The notes under the pieces: generated by a model
Seen by the model: only the letters and a program-made list of their open reading frames with translations
What the model was told of the DNA's origin: nothing
Databases searched by the model: none
Shown: piece after piece, positions 29,349 through 37,896 of the stretch
Numbering within the stretch: the first letter of the stretch is position 1
Layout: each line of letters opens with the position of its first letter
From: an uncultured Alphaproteobacteria bacterium
Lineage (GTDB): Bacteria > Pseudomonadota > Alphaproteobacteria > Caulobacterales > Caulobacteraceae
Direction: 5' to 3'
DNA: 64,000 bases
Assembly: GCA_903909375.1 (NCBI GenBank)
Contig: CAIVVM010000051.1
Span: 1 to 64,000, forward strand
Translations under genes and position numbers: made by a program

Positions 29349-30826
29349 GCGTGGATGGCCGGCATCCGGTGCGCCCAGGGCCGCGCGACTTCCAGTTGAT
29401 ACGCCAGCTGGAACAACAGACCCTCACCGCCGACGCGGGCGGCGAACTGGGTACCCACCGGCAGGCCGCCGGGCGTCCAGTTGAGCGGCACGCTCATGGC
29501 AGGTGCGCCGGCGACATTGTGCTGAGTGGTATAGCCGACGTACTCGATGAGCCGCGCCCTGAGAGTTTCGAAAGGCACGTCTGGCCCGACCTGGCCCAGC
29601 AGGGGTGGCGCCCAGGCCAACACGGGCGACAGGACAACATCTAACCGGTTGTCGACGAACCAGCGATCATAGGCCCTGGCGGCCGCCTGAAGCTTCCGGA
29701 TTGCTTGCGGCAGGGCGTCCCTGGGCGCCCTGGTGGCCATCTCGGCCATGCTGAGGCTGAAGCTTTCCAGCACGTCGGGCCCAGGCGGGTGGCCCATGAC
29801 CTTGGTGAGCGTTTCCGCCAGATCGGCCGCGCCGGCCGCCCACAGGAGCAGGAAGTCATCGATAAAATCCTGGCCGACGGGCCAGGCGGTCGGAATCACC
29901 TGGTGACCCAGGCTCTCCATCAGTTGCACCGAACTCTCGGTGGCAGAGCGAACTTCAGCCGAAGACGCGACGCCGGCGACGCCGTTCATGACCACGCCGA
30001 CGCGAAGACGGCGTTTCAGCGGCGCGGTCACAAGGCCGACAGCGGGGAGCTGGGCGTTCGGACCTGGGTCTTCGGTCAATGCGAACATCGCGGCGGAATC
30101 TCGGACGCTGCGGCTGACCACATGTGAAACGTTGATGTTCGTGACCTGCGTGTCGCCGCGGGTTTCCAGCATGCGCCCGCGCGATGGCTTGAGACCAAAC
30201 AGACCGCAGCAGGACGCCGGGATGCGAATCGAACCGCCGCCGTCGCTGGCGTGGGCGAAAGGGACCACACCTGAGGCCACGGCCACCGCAGCGCCGCCGG
30301 ACGAGCCGCCCGAAGACCGGTCGGGGTCCCAGGGATTGCGCGTCGGCCCGAAGCCGGTCGGTTCCGTGGTCGGGAGAAACCCGAACTCCGGTGTTGATGA
30401 CTTGCCGATCACATTGACGCCGGCCTTGTCGTAGGCGTTGATCAGCGCGTCCTGGCGCGTCGCTGGCGGCATCCGCAGCATGGCGCGCGAGCCCGAGCGC
30501 GTCGGCAGCCCCTTGTAGTCGTCCAGGTCCTTGATCAGGAACGGTACGCTGGCGAACGGTCCGGTCATCGCCGCGATCTCGCCGCGTTCAAGGGCGCGGT
30601 CGAAGTCCGAGGCCACGAGGAAGTTCAGTTTCGGCTGCAGGCGCTCCGCCCGAGCCACGGCTGCCTTTGCCGCCTCCAGCGCCGACATCCTGCCGGATCG
30701 AATCATCGCCGCCGTCTCCGTGGCGTCCGGCCAGGCCGCCTTCAGGGCCGGAGCTTTTGCGAAGGCCTGCGCGGCTACGCCCGCAAGGCCAAGTCCGCCC
30801 AGGGCGCGACGTGTGATCTGGCTCAT
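29345..30826 (-). CDS. Exported amidase-signature hydrolase
   Basis: A 493-residue serine amidase of the amidase signature family. The leader MSQITRRALGGLGLAGVAAQAFA looks like a Tat signal. The Ser-cisSer-Lys triad is visible: Lys in VPFLIKDLDD and serines in RSSGGSSGGAAVAVASG. The expected GSIRIPASCCGLFGLKPS follows. I start at the ATG with an excellent AAGGAGGAA site; upstream in-frame codons give non-typical sequence. The substrate (an amide, aryl amide or peptide amide) is not readable. It is divergent from the ion-channel gene. Confidence 0.9.
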   Translation of the reverse strand: MSQITRRALGGLGLAGVAAQAFAKAPALKAAWPDATETAAMIRSGRMSALEAAKAAVARAERLQPKLNFLVASDFDRALERGEIAAMTGPFASVPFLIKDLDDYKGLPTRSGSRAMLRMPPATRQDALINAYDKAGVNVIGKSSTPEFGFLPTTEPTGFGPTRNPWDPDRSSGGSSGGAAVAVASGVVPFAHASDGGGSIRIPASCCGLFGLKPSRGRMLETRGDTQVTNINVSHVVSRSVRDSAAMFALTEDPGPNAQLPAVGLVTAPLKRRLRVGVVMNGVAGVASSAEVRSATESSVQLMESLGHQVIPTAWPVGQDFIDDFLLLWAAGAADLAETLTKVMGHPPGPDVLESFSLSMAEMATRAPRDALPQAIRKLQAAARAYDRWFVDNRLDVVLSPVLAWAPPLLGQVGPDVPFETLRARLIEYVGYTTQHNVAGAPAMSVPLNWTPGGLPVGTQFAARVGGEGLLFQLAYQLEVARPWAHRMPAIHA

Positions 30827-30971
30827 GTTTCCTCCTTGCCGGGCGTCGTTGCATCCGGCCGGGGCCCAGCTTGGCTGCGTGAGCAATGACGCGCAATGAC
30901 CAACGGCGCCATGGTCGCGCGGCGGCATGAACGGTAACGTTCGCCGGACAGAGTCGACAGGAGTCAACGGC

Positions 30972-31754
30972 GTGGCAGATCCGGTCAGTCAGAAAACACC
31001 GGCCACGCCCGGGATGTCGCAACTGCGCGCCCGGCTTCGCGAGCTCTACTTCGGCGCCACGCCCGGCGCCATCCGCTTCCGCTACTGGGTCATAGCCGTT
31101 GATCTGCTGCTTATCGGCTTCTTCATCGCCTCACCTTTCCTGAAGGAGTACCCCGGCTATCTGGTCGTCGACTATGCAATCGCCCTCGTCATGGCGGTTG
31201 AGGTCAGCGCGCGCGGGCTGGCCCACGACAGACTGAAGGACTGGATCCGCAAACCGGCGACCTGGATCGATCTCTTCGTCCTGGCGACGCTATTGTTCCC
31301 GTTCTGGCTGTTCAACCTGGCGTTCCTGCGCGTGCTTCGCATCTGGTCGCTGTTCCACAGTGAGCTCTTCTGGACGACGATTGGACGCCGCTACGATGGA
31401 ACGCGCTGGGAAGAGGTGTCCAAGGCGCTGTCGACGATGGTCACATTCGTCTTCGTGGCCACGGGCTTTGTCTATACCAGCTTCGCCCGGACCCACCCCG
31501 GCATCGAGGGCTATGTCGATGCGCTCTATTTCACCGTTACCGCGCTGACGACTACCGGATTCGGCGACATCACCCTGCCTGGCGTTTGGGGAAAGCTGCT
31601 GTCGATCATGATCATGATCAGCGGCATCACCCTTTTTGTGCGCCTGGCCCAGACCCTGATCCGGCCTACAAGGTCTACTACCCCTGTCCCAGTTGCGGTC
31701 TTTCGCGGCATGACGCCGACGCGGTTCACTGCAAGGCCTGCGGCGTGGTGCTGA
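30972..31754 (+). CDS. Potassium-channel-like ion transporter, C-terminus frameshifted
   Basis: A 260-residue inner-membrane channel with several hydrophobic helices. An arginine-bearing helix (LAFLRVLRIWSLF) resembles a voltage sensor, and the pore loop holds the selectivity filter TTTGFGDI. The GTG start at 30972 has AGGAG 8 bases upstream; an earlier ATG at 30927 has no ribosome site. After LAQTLIRP the frame runs into low-complexity sequence (TRSTTPVPVAV) and stops. The expected zinc-ribbon tail of this family is encoded just downstream in another frame (see next entry). It is therefore either a pseudogene with an altered tail or a sequencing error of one base. Confidence 0.8.
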   Translation: MADPVSQKTPATPGMSQLRARLRELYFGATPGAIRFRYWVIAVDLLLIGFFIASPFLKEYPGYLVVDYAIALVMAVEVSARGLAHDRLKDWIRKPATWIDLFVLATLLFPFWLFNLAFLRVLRIWSLFHSELFWTTIGRRYDGTRWEEVSKALSTMVTFVFVATGFVYTSFARTHPGIEGYVDALYFTVTALTTTGFGDITLPGVWGKLLSIMIMISGITLFVRLAQTLIRPTRSTTPVPVAVFRGMTPTRFTARPAAWC

Positions 31755-31774
31755 ACATTCCCAACGAGGAATAA
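31667..31774 (+). other. Out-of-frame zinc-ribbon tail of the ion channel
   Basis: From 31667 the minus-one frame reads YKVYYPCPSCGLSRHDADAV followed by CKACG and ends LNIPNEE with a TAA at 31772-31774. The four cysteines form a CxxC...CxxC zinc ribbon, and the text continues naturally from LIRP in the channel frame if one base is added around 31665-31667. I therefore read the original gene as 30972-31774 with a one-base deletion here. Confidence 0.75.
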
Positions 31775-31851
31775 CCGCACGGCGATTTCCTGCGGCCTTG
31801 AAAGGTTTTATGAGTTCGGGGGCGGCATAGCGCGCCGAAGGGCAAGTCACC

Positions 31852-32856
31852 ATGGCTTCGACGATCAAGGACGTGTCGGCAATCGCCGGTGTCTCCATGA
31901 AGACCGTCTCGCGCGTGCTCAACAAGGAGCGCTATGTCTCCGAGTCGACCCGGCTACGCGTCGAGAAGGCGGTCGCAGAGCTGAATTTCCGTCCCAGCGT
32001 GGCGGCTCGCATACTGGCGGGCAAGCGGAGCTATCAGATCGCCCTGATCTACGACAATCACAGTCCTCATTACATTCATCAAATCCAGAACGGAGTCTGG
32101 GCGCGATGCATCGAGGAAGGGGTCCGGCTTCTGGCCCAGCCCTCCGACGTGGCCTCGCCCAATCTGGCGCGCGAGATCGGCGGTCTGATCGATCAGACCC
32201 AGGTGGACGGTGTGATCCTCTCCTCTCCGGTGACTGACGCGCCGGGTGCGCTGGAGGAGCTTGAACAGCGCGGCATCCCCTATGTGCGGATATCGCCGGG
32301 CACGGACTACGACCGCAGTTCGTCGGTTTCGATGGATGACGTGCAGGCGGCCGACGACATGACCCGGCACCTGATCGCGCTCGGCCATCGGCGTATCGGG
32401 TTCATCATTGGCCATACAAACCATACGGCCAGTGATCAGCGGCTGTTTGGATACCGTCGTGCCCTGGATCGCGCGGGGTTGTCGTTCGAACCCAAGTACG
32501 TGCGGCCAGGCGCCTTTGATTTCACGTCAGGCGAGGCGGCGGGGGACGTGCTTCTGGACCTGGCCCAGCCGCCCACAGCGATCTTCGCCAGCAATGACGA
32601 CATGGCCGCGGGCGTGCTTACGGTGGCCCACCGCCGGGGCCTTTCCGTACCGGGCGATCTGTCCGTGGTCGGCTTTGACGACACTGCGCTGGCCAGCCAG
32701 CTCTGGCCGCCCCTGACCACGGTGCGGCAGCCCACGCGGGAACTGGCCTATGCTGCTGCCGGGCTACTGTTTGACGCCACCGGCGAGGTGGTGCACCGCC
32801 GTCTGCCGCATGAGCTTGTGATCCGTGCGTCCACGGCGGGACCTGGGGGAGGCTGA
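31852..32856 (+). CDS. LacI/GalR family transcriptional regulator
   Basis: A 334-residue sugar-responsive repressor. The helix-turn-helix and hinge are at about 5-60 (IKDVSAIAGVSMKTVSRVLN, then ILAGKRSYQIALIY). A periplasmic-binding-protein-like sensor domain follows (DDVQAADDMTRHLIALGHRRIGFI, AIFASNDDMAAGVL, VVGFDDTALASQLWPPLTTVRQP). The next genes downstream in the same direction are the aldo/keto reductase and flavin monooxygenase, and a LacI-type palindrome lies between. These are its most likely targets. The inducer is not known. Confidence 0.93.
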   Translation: MASTIKDVSAIAGVSMKTVSRVLNKERYVSESTRLRVEKAVAELNFRPSVAARILAGKRSYQIALIYDNHSPHYIHQIQNGVWARCIEEGVRLLAQPSDVASPNLAREIGGLIDQTQVDGVILSSPVTDAPGALEELEQRGIPYVRISPGTDYDRSSSVSMDDVQAADDMTRHLIALGHRRIGFIIGHTNHTASDQRLFGYRRALDRAGLSFEPKYVRPGAFDFTSGEAAGDVLLDLAQPPTAIFASNDDMAAGVLTVAHRRGLSVPGDLSVVGFDDTALASQLWPPLTTVRQPTRELAYAAAGLLFDATGEVVHRRLPHELVIRASTAGPGGG

Positions 32857-32912
32857 CAAACCCCGGTTTCTCGTCGGGTCGTCTTGCCAACGTCACAAGG
32901 CGGGGCTTATCA

Positions 32913-32932
32913 GTATGACAGCGCTATCATAC
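32913..32932. promoter_or_regulatory. LacI-type operator palindrome
   Basis: A 20-bp inverted repeat, GTATGACAGCGCTATCATAC, matches itself at 9 of 10 positions and is centred on AGCGCT. A central CG in an even palindrome is the usual operator form for LacI-family repressors. It lies 65 bases upstream of the aldo/keto reductase start and about 55 bases after the LacI-family regulator gene. Binding by that regulator is inferred. Confidence 0.6.
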
Positions 32933-32996
32933 GACGATCCGGCGACCGCCGAACTCATTCCAAACGACTGAAAACGCCCCAGGGACCGCATCCAGC

Positions 32997-33911
32997 ATGA
33001 CGACCAGCACTCTACCTCAGCCCGCCGCCAGTCGACCGTTGTACGAGGGCGGTCCGATGGTCTCATCGGTGGCCTGGGGAATGTGGCGCTTTGCTGGCGA
33101 CGACGTTGGCGCAGCCACGGCTCGCGTGCAGGCCGCCCTCGACGCCGGAGTGACCCTGTTCGACACCGCCGATATCTACGGTCCGGACAACAACGAGCCC
33201 TTTGGCGCCGCCGAGATGTTGCTGGGTCGCGTCCTGGCCGCAAATCCGGCGCTGGCCCAAAACATGGTGATCGCCACCAAGGGCGGGATCAGCATGGGCG
33301 TGCCCTACGATTCAAGCGCCAGCTATCTGGCGTCGGCCATTGACGCGTCGCTCAAGCGCATGGGCCTGGATCATGTGGCGCTCTGGCAGATTCACCGGCC
33401 TGACATGCTGACCCACCCGGCCGAGGTGGCGCGGGCTCTGGAAGCCGCGCACAAGGCCGGAAAGATCGGTGCGATTGGCGTGTCCAACTTCACGCCTTCG
33501 CAGGTCGAGGCCCTGGCCGCCCACAGCGCGTTGCCTATCGTGAGCTGTCAGCCGGAGTTCTCTCCGCTGGCGACGGCGCCGCTGAGCAATGGCATTCTGG
33601 ATCAGGCAATGGCGCGCAGCATGGCCGTGCTGGCGTGGTCGCCACTGGGGCAAGGACGCCTCGGCGACCCGAAGGACGCCCGCAGTCAGGCCGCCGCCAG
33701 GGCGCTGGATGTGAAGGCGGAAAGCTTCGGCGTCTCCCGGGCGGCTGCGGCGTATAGCTGGATCATGGCTCACCCGGCGCGGCCGATCCCTATTGTTGGC
33801 ACCCAGACCCCGGCGCGGATTGCCGAGATCCCCGACGCCTACAAGCCCGCCTGGACCCGAGCTGACTGGTACGAGGTACTGGTCGCCGCCACTGGAGAAG
33901 CCCTGCCATGA
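32997..33911 (+). CDS. Aldo/keto reductase
   Basis: A 304-residue NAD(P)H-dependent oxidoreductase of the AKR superfamily with a TIM-barrel fold. The catalytic tetrad is recognisable: Asp and Tyr in DTADIYG, Lys in VIATKGG and His in WQIHRPD. GKIGAIGVSNFTPSQVE and the cofactor block PIPIVGTQTPARI complete it. The stop overlaps the next gene's start (ATGA), so it forms an operon with the flavin monooxygenase. The upstream LacI operator suggests induction by a sugar or sugar-like compound. Confidence 0.92.
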   Translation: MTTSTLPQPAASRPLYEGGPMVSSVAWGMWRFAGDDVGAATARVQAALDAGVTLFDTADIYGPDNNEPFGAAEMLLGRVLAANPALAQNMVIATKGGISMGVPYDSSASYLASAIDASLKRMGLDHVALWQIHRPDMLTHPAEVARALEAAHKAGKIGAIGVSNFTPSQVEALAAHSALPIVSCQPEFSPLATAPLSNGILDQAMARSMAVLAWSPLGQGRLGDPKDARSQAAARALDVKAESFGVSRAAAAYSWIMAHPARPIPIVGTQTPARIAEIPDAYKPAWTRADWYEVLVAATGEALP

Positions 33912-34975
33912 CCCGCCCGCCCTGCGAGATCAGCTGGTTTTCGGCGCTCTGCGATGACGACTATGAGTTTCTGGGCGTGCCAGACCCCATGCTGCGGTCC
34001 AGTTGGGAGCACTGCCGGGACATCGTGATGCAGGCCGAGGCTGGCGGGTTCGACAACATCCTGTTGCCGTCGGGATATGAGCTGGGCATTGACACCACCG
34101 CCTTCGCCGCCGGGATCGCGCCGTTGCTGAAGCGCATGCGCCTGCTGATGGCGGTTCGTATTGGCGAGATGTGGCCGCCGCAGTTGGCCCGTCAGATCGC
34201 CACCATTGACCGCATGCTGGGCGGTCGTCTGACCGTCAATATCATCTCGTCCGACATGCCCGGCGAGAAGCTGGCGTCCGCGCCGCGCTATGCCCGCACG
34301 GTCGAGGCGATGAGCATCCTGAAGACCATGCTGAACGGCCAGCCGCTGGATCACGACGGCGAATTCTGGAAGCTCAAGCTGGACCCGCCCCGGATCGGCA
34401 CGCTCTCGGGCAAGGCGCCGCAGTTGTATTTTGGCGGTCTGTCCGAAGACGCCCGCGAGGCTGCCGCCAAGGGTTGCGATGTCTTCCTGATGTGGCCGGA
34501 CAAGAAGGAAACCATTGCGGCCATCATCGCCGACATGACCGCGCGCGCCGCCAAATACGGGCGGACGCTCAGGTACGGCTACCGCGCCCACATGATCGTG
34601 CGCGATACCGAGACCGAAGCCCGCGCCGCCGCCGACCGGCTGCTGTCAAAACTGGACGCGGCCACGGGCGACGCCATCCGCGCCAAATCGCTGGATTCCA
34701 CCTCGGTCGGCGTTCAGGCGCAGGCTGCCTTGCGGGAAGCTGCGGCGGCGGACGACGGCTATGCCGAGGCCAATCTCTGGACCGGCGTAGGCCGTGCCCG
34801 CTCAGGCTGCGGCGCCGCGATTGTCGGCGATCCGGACCAGGTGCTGGCCAAGCTCAATGACTACCGCGACATGGGTATCGAGGCATTCATTCTGTCCGGC
34901 TATCCCCATGCGGCGGAGGCGGACCTGTTCGCGCGTCACGTGCTGCCGAAGATCGACCACGGGCCGCTGGTCTGA
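33908..34975 (+). CDS. LLM-class flavin-dependent oxidoreductase (SsuD-like)
   Basis: A 355-residue bacterial-luciferase-type monooxygenase, which would use reduced FMN and oxygen. It shows the SsuD-like elements EAGGFDNILLPSGYELGIDTTAFAAGIAPLLKRMRLLMAVRIGEMWP, RLTVNIISSDMPGE, GEFWKLKLDPP and QLYFGGLSEDAREAA, and ends in AFILSGYPHAAEADLFA. Alkanesulfonate monooxygenase is the nearest well-known relative, but no sulfonate transporter or flavin reductase gene is adjacent. Its real substrate may be one set by the LacI-controlled operon. Confidence 0.9.
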   Translation: MTRPPCEISWFSALCDDDYEFLGVPDPMLRSSWEHCRDIVMQAEAGGFDNILLPSGYELGIDTTAFAAGIAPLLKRMRLLMAVRIGEMWPPQLARQIATIDRMLGGRLTVNIISSDMPGEKLASAPRYARTVEAMSILKTMLNGQPLDHDGEFWKLKLDPPRIGTLSGKAPQLYFGGLSEDAREAAAKGCDVFLMWPDKKETIAAIIADMTARAAKYGRTLRYGYRAHMIVRDTETEARAAADRLLSKLDAATGDAIRAKSLDSTSVGVQAQAALREAAAADDGYAEANLWTGVGRARSGCGAAIVGDPDQVLAKLNDYRDMGIEAFILSGYPHAAEADLFARHVLPKIDHGPLV

Positions 34976-35018
34976 GGGGGTGGGTCGCCTAGGCGACTGA
35001 AGCGGCGTATTAGCGTCG

Positions 35019-36086
35019 GTGTCGAAAGAGATCGAACCCGCAAGCCCATTGAGCCAGTCCCAGCCCCATCGCCTTTCCGTCGCCCCCATGATGGACTGGA
35101 CGGATCGCCATTGCCGGGTCCTGCATCGCACCCTGACGGGGCGAAGCCTGCTCTATACGGAAATGGTGACCACCGGGGCTGTGCTGCATGGCGACCGGCC
35201 GCGATTGCTGGGTTTTGATCCTGCCGAGCACCCCGTGGCCCTTCAACTCGGCGGTTCGGACCCAAAAGACCTCGTCGCGGCTGCGCGCATCGGCGAGGCG
35301 GAAGGGTATGATGAGATCAACCTGAATGTCGGCTGTCCTTCGGACCGGGTTCAGTCGGGGCGGTTCGGCGCGTGCCTGATGCGCGAGCCGGAGCTGGTGG
35401 CCGAGTGCATGGCGGCCATGGGTGCGGCGGTGTCGGTCCCGGTGACGGTAAAGTGCCGGATCGGGGTAGATGACCAGGATCCGGAAGAGAGCCTGTTCCG
35501 GCTGGTGGAGCTATCCTCGCAAGCCGGCGTGAAGCTCTTTGTGGTGCATGCGCGCAAGGCGTTGCTGAAGGGGTTGTCGCCCAAGGAAAACCGCGATGTG
35601 CCGCCGTTGAACTATCCGTTGGTCTGGCGGTTGAAGCAGGAGCGGCCGGACCTGACCATTGTCATCAACGGCGGGATCGGATCGCTGGACGAGGCTGAGG
35701 AGCATCTGGCCCATGTGGATGGGGTGATGCTGGGCCGGGCGGCCTATCATACCCCGGCGATCCTGGCCGACGTGGACGCCCGCATCTTTGGTGGGTCGGC
35801 AGGACAGGGCCCGTTTGAGGCGGTGGAACTCTACAAGAGGTATGTGGCTCGGGAGCTGGCGCGCGGTACGTACCTGGCAGCCATGACGCGCCACATGCTG
35901 GGACTGTTCCACGGCGCGCCCGGCGCCCGAACCTGGCGGAGAGTCCTCACCGTCGAGGGGGTGAAGCCGGGAGCGGGCCTTGAGGTGATCGACCAGGCGC
36001 TGGCCGCGGTCTCAGGGCTGCAGGCGCAGCGTGTCGCGCGTGGCTTCGAAGCGGGTGAGGCGGCCCAGGTAGCTCATGCCCAATAG
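35019..36086 (+). CDS. dusA: tRNA-dihydrouridine synthase A
   Basis: A 355-residue FMN enzyme that reduces uridines at positions 20/20a of the tRNA D-loop using NADPH. The family start SVAPMMDWTDRHCR, the catalytic Cys region NVGCPSDRVQSGRFGACLM, VKCRIGVDD and the INGGIGSLDEAEEHL-VDGVMLGRAAY stretch are all DusA signatures. The frame starts with a GTG at 35019; a TTG at 35049 is an alternative. Its last 75 bases overlap the convergent protease gene. Confidence 0.95.
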   Translation: MSKEIEPASPLSQSQPHRLSVAPMMDWTDRHCRVLHRTLTGRSLLYTEMVTTGAVLHGDRPRLLGFDPAEHPVALQLGGSDPKDLVAAARIGEAEGYDEINLNVGCPSDRVQSGRFGACLMREPELVAECMAAMGAAVSVPVTVKCRIGVDDQDPEESLFRLVELSSQAGVKLFVVHARKALLKGLSPKENRDVPPLNYPLVWRLKQERPDLTIVINGGIGSLDEAEEHLAHVDGVMLGRAAYHTPAILADVDARIFGGSAGQGPFEAVELYKRYVARELARGTYLAAMTRHMLGLFHGAPGARTWRRVLTVEGVKPGAGLEVIDQALAAVSGLQAQRVARGFEAGEAAQVAHAQ

Positions 36087-36518
36087 GGACACGTCCAGCC
36101 CCTCGGCGACAACCAGAGCCTTGACGTCCTGAATCCGGGCGCCGTCGATCGAGACCGAGGTCAGGGTTACCGCCGCGGCCCGAGTTGAACCCGTAGCCGT
36201 GGTTACATTGTAGCCGTACTTCAAATCCGCCGGCTTGAAGCCTAGCTTTTCCGCATCGGCAGGCGTCAGCGCCACGGCGGTCGCGCCGGTGTCCACAAGA
36301 AACCGAACGGTCTGGCCGTTGACGTCAGCGTTGGCCCAGAAATGGCCGTCGGCAGCCTTGGCGACCGCGCCGGTTCCGGGCTTCGGGGCGGAAGGGGCAA
36401 ACCCCTGAACCTCGAAGCGGGCGATCCGAAGCGGCGCTGAGTCCATCGCCGCGACTGCGCTGGCCCCGGCCATCGCCGCCAGAGCGGACGCCACGATCAG
36501 TTTAACGAGAGAAAACAC
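36012..36518 (-). CDS. Exported retropepsin-like clan AA aspartic protease
   Basis: A 168-residue protein with an N-terminal hydrophobic leader (signal peptide or anchor, about residues 5-24). The single catalytic motif VRFLVDTGATAVALT is that of retroviral-type pepsins, so it would work as a dimer. GYNVTTATGSTRAAAVTL and LLGMSYLGRLTRFEATRDTLRL follow the same family (TIGR02281-type). The substrate is unknown. It overlaps the convergent dusA by 75 bases, so both reading frames share the overlap. Confidence 0.88.
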   Translation of the reverse strand: MFSLVKLIVASALAAMAGASAVAAMDSAPLRIARFEVQGFAPSAPKPGTGAVAKAADGHFWANADVNGQTVRFLVDTGATAVALTPADAEKLGFKPADLKYGYNVTTATGSTRAAAVTLTSVSIDGARIQDVKALVVAEGLDVSLLGMSYLGRLTRFEATRDTLRLQP

Positions 36519-36622
36519 CCGACATCACCCGGAGAAGCAGCCATTGCGGCCCGTCTTGCGGGGGCAAGCTAGGTCAACGAGGTTGGGAAGCTGTGAACCG
36601 GCAGGGTTTCCGAGGTGTAAAC

Positions 36623-36829
36623 TCAGAACATCGCCAGCTTCTCGGGGCGGATCAGGCGGCGTCGGTCGGGTAGAGCGGCCATGATCGCGTCGCGCTCGGC
36701 GTCATCGAGGCGGCCCCAGGTAGCGACCTCGTTGAGCTTGCGATAGCAGCCCATGCAAAGGCCGCTCTCGCCGTCGACGATACAGACCTTGATGCAGGGG
36801 GTCTTTATGGGGGCAGGGGTGGCGCTCAT
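36623..36829 (-). CDS. DUF1289 small zinc-ribbon-like protein
   Basis: A 68-residue protein. It has the DUF1289 pattern: CIKVCIVDGESGLCMGCYR, then EVATW and a short charged helical end. Four cysteines in CxxxC...CxxC spacing probably bind a metal. Its function is unknown. Its ATG overlaps the thioesterase stop by 4 bases, so the two are co-transcribed and translationally coupled. Confidence 0.9.
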   Translation of the reverse strand: MSATPAPIKTPCIKVCIVDGESGLCMGCYRKLNEVATWGRLDDAERDAIMAALPDRRRLIRPEKLAMF

Positions 36830-37254
36830 CCGGGAATAGCGTAGGTGACATTGGCCTGGGCCGCCAGCCGGTCCGGGCTCTCGGTCCAGATCCGGATGTC
36901 GCAGACGGCCAGTCTGCGGCCCAGCCGCAACAGTTCCGCCTCGGCATGCATGTCGCCGGGCTGGGCGCCGCGCAGAAAGCTCATGTTGAGTTGCGAGGTC
37001 ACCGCCATGAGCTGATCGCCGATGTGCGCCAGAACCAGCGCGTAGGCCGCCGAGTCTGCCAGCGACATCAGGGTCGGGCCAGAAATCACGCCGCCCGGGC
37101 GCAACAAACCCTCGCGATAGCGACCGGTCATGCGGATGCGCCCTGGCTCGACCGAGGTCACCAGGATCGTCTGCGACTGCCCGACCGCCGGGAAGGCGCG
37201 CGCAAACAGCGCGTTCAACTCATCGACGTCGAGCTTCGGCGTGAAGATAGCCAT
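36826..37254 (-). CDS. PaaI-type hotdog thioesterase
   Basis: A 142-residue hotdog-fold acyl-CoA thioesterase. LRPGGVISGPTLMSLADSAAYALVLAHIG is the family's central helix with the catalytic Asp and G region, and VTSQLNMSFLRGAQPGDMHAEAELLRLGRRLAVCDIRIW is its standard second half. The start is uncertain: I use the ATG at 37254, but in-frame codons at 37305 and 37323 would add up to 23 residues. It lies upstream of, and overlaps, the DUF1289 gene. Confidence 0.85.
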   Translation of the reverse strand: MAIFTPKLDVDELNALFARAFPAVGQSQTILVTSVEPGRIRMTGRYREGLLRPGGVISGPTLMSLADSAAYALVLAHIGDQLMAVTSQLNMSFLRGAQPGDMHAEAELLRLGRRLAVCDIRIWTESPDRLAAQANVTYAIPG

Positions 37255-37327
37255 GCTGCTTTCTGGGCCCGGAACCACCGGTGAGACAAGGGTGATGTCA
37301 CGCATGTAACTCGCATTTATCATGACC

Positions 37328-37346
37328 TAATTGTAATACACAATTA
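37328..37346. promoter_or_regulatory. Inverted repeat in a divergent promoter region
   Basis: TAATTGT and ACAATTA (7-bp arms, 5-base spacer) form a small AT-rich palindrome between the divergent thioesterase and the 111-residue protein. This form is typical of MarR- or TetR-family operators, and its position would let it control both directions. No such regulator is encoded next to it. Confidence 0.4.
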
Positions 37347-37423
37347 CAGATCATTGCTGGTTGTTCATTTGAATATGAAGATGAACCAAGTTCTTTTTCT
37401 CCCAGTTTCGAAGGAGAGTTTGA

Positions 37424-37759
37424 ATGAAGTTCGCTGCGTTTGCACTGACCGCCGCCACGCTTGCCGCCGGCTCGGCCTCAGCCACGGAGAGCATGACCGA
37501 CCTGCAGTACATCAAGGCCAACCGTTGCAAGGGCCTTGCCACCACACTCAGCACAGCCGTCGATCCGGCGGCTATAGAGGCCTTCATCAAGGCAGATCGC
37601 AGGACGCGGATGCCCTACGTCCAGGAACGCGCGGGAAACGAGTTTCAGCGCGCCAGGCGTGAGGCCAGGAGCGAAGACCGCAGGGCCCGACTGACCGCTG
37701 AACTAACCGGTCCATGTCAGGCGCTCATGGCCACAGGTGCAGCGACCTCAAAACAATAG
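37424..37759 (+). CDS. Small exported protein of unknown function
   Basis: A 111-residue protein I do not recognise. Residues 1-22 form a signal peptide (FALTAATLAAGSASA). The mature part has two cysteines (RCKG near 35-38 and PCQAL near 98-102) that could form a disulfide, and a highly charged central helix. AAGGAGAGTTTG precedes the start. It is followed by the TonB-like gene after about 140 bases. Confidence 0.6.
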   Translation: MKFAAFALTAATLAAGSASATESMTDLQYIKANRCKGLATTLSTAVDPAAIEAFIKADRRTRMPYVQERAGNEFQRARREARSEDRRARLTAELTGPCQALMATGAATSKQ

Positions 37760-37896
37760 AACCCAAACGGACTTGGACCGATAGCCAGCGGGCCGGTCCG
37801 CCGGCGCGTTTTTCTTTGGGTTTTGATCCCGCATTGCGATTGAGTTCCGGGTGGTGTCGCTCCAGAATTCAACCCAAGAGTTTCGGGAGACTCAGA

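Noticed and set aside
34984-34997. GTCGCC-TA-GGCGAC palindrome between the flavin monooxygenase and dusA
   Set aside because: Short, without a U tract and with a 2-base loop, so neither a convincing terminator nor an operator.
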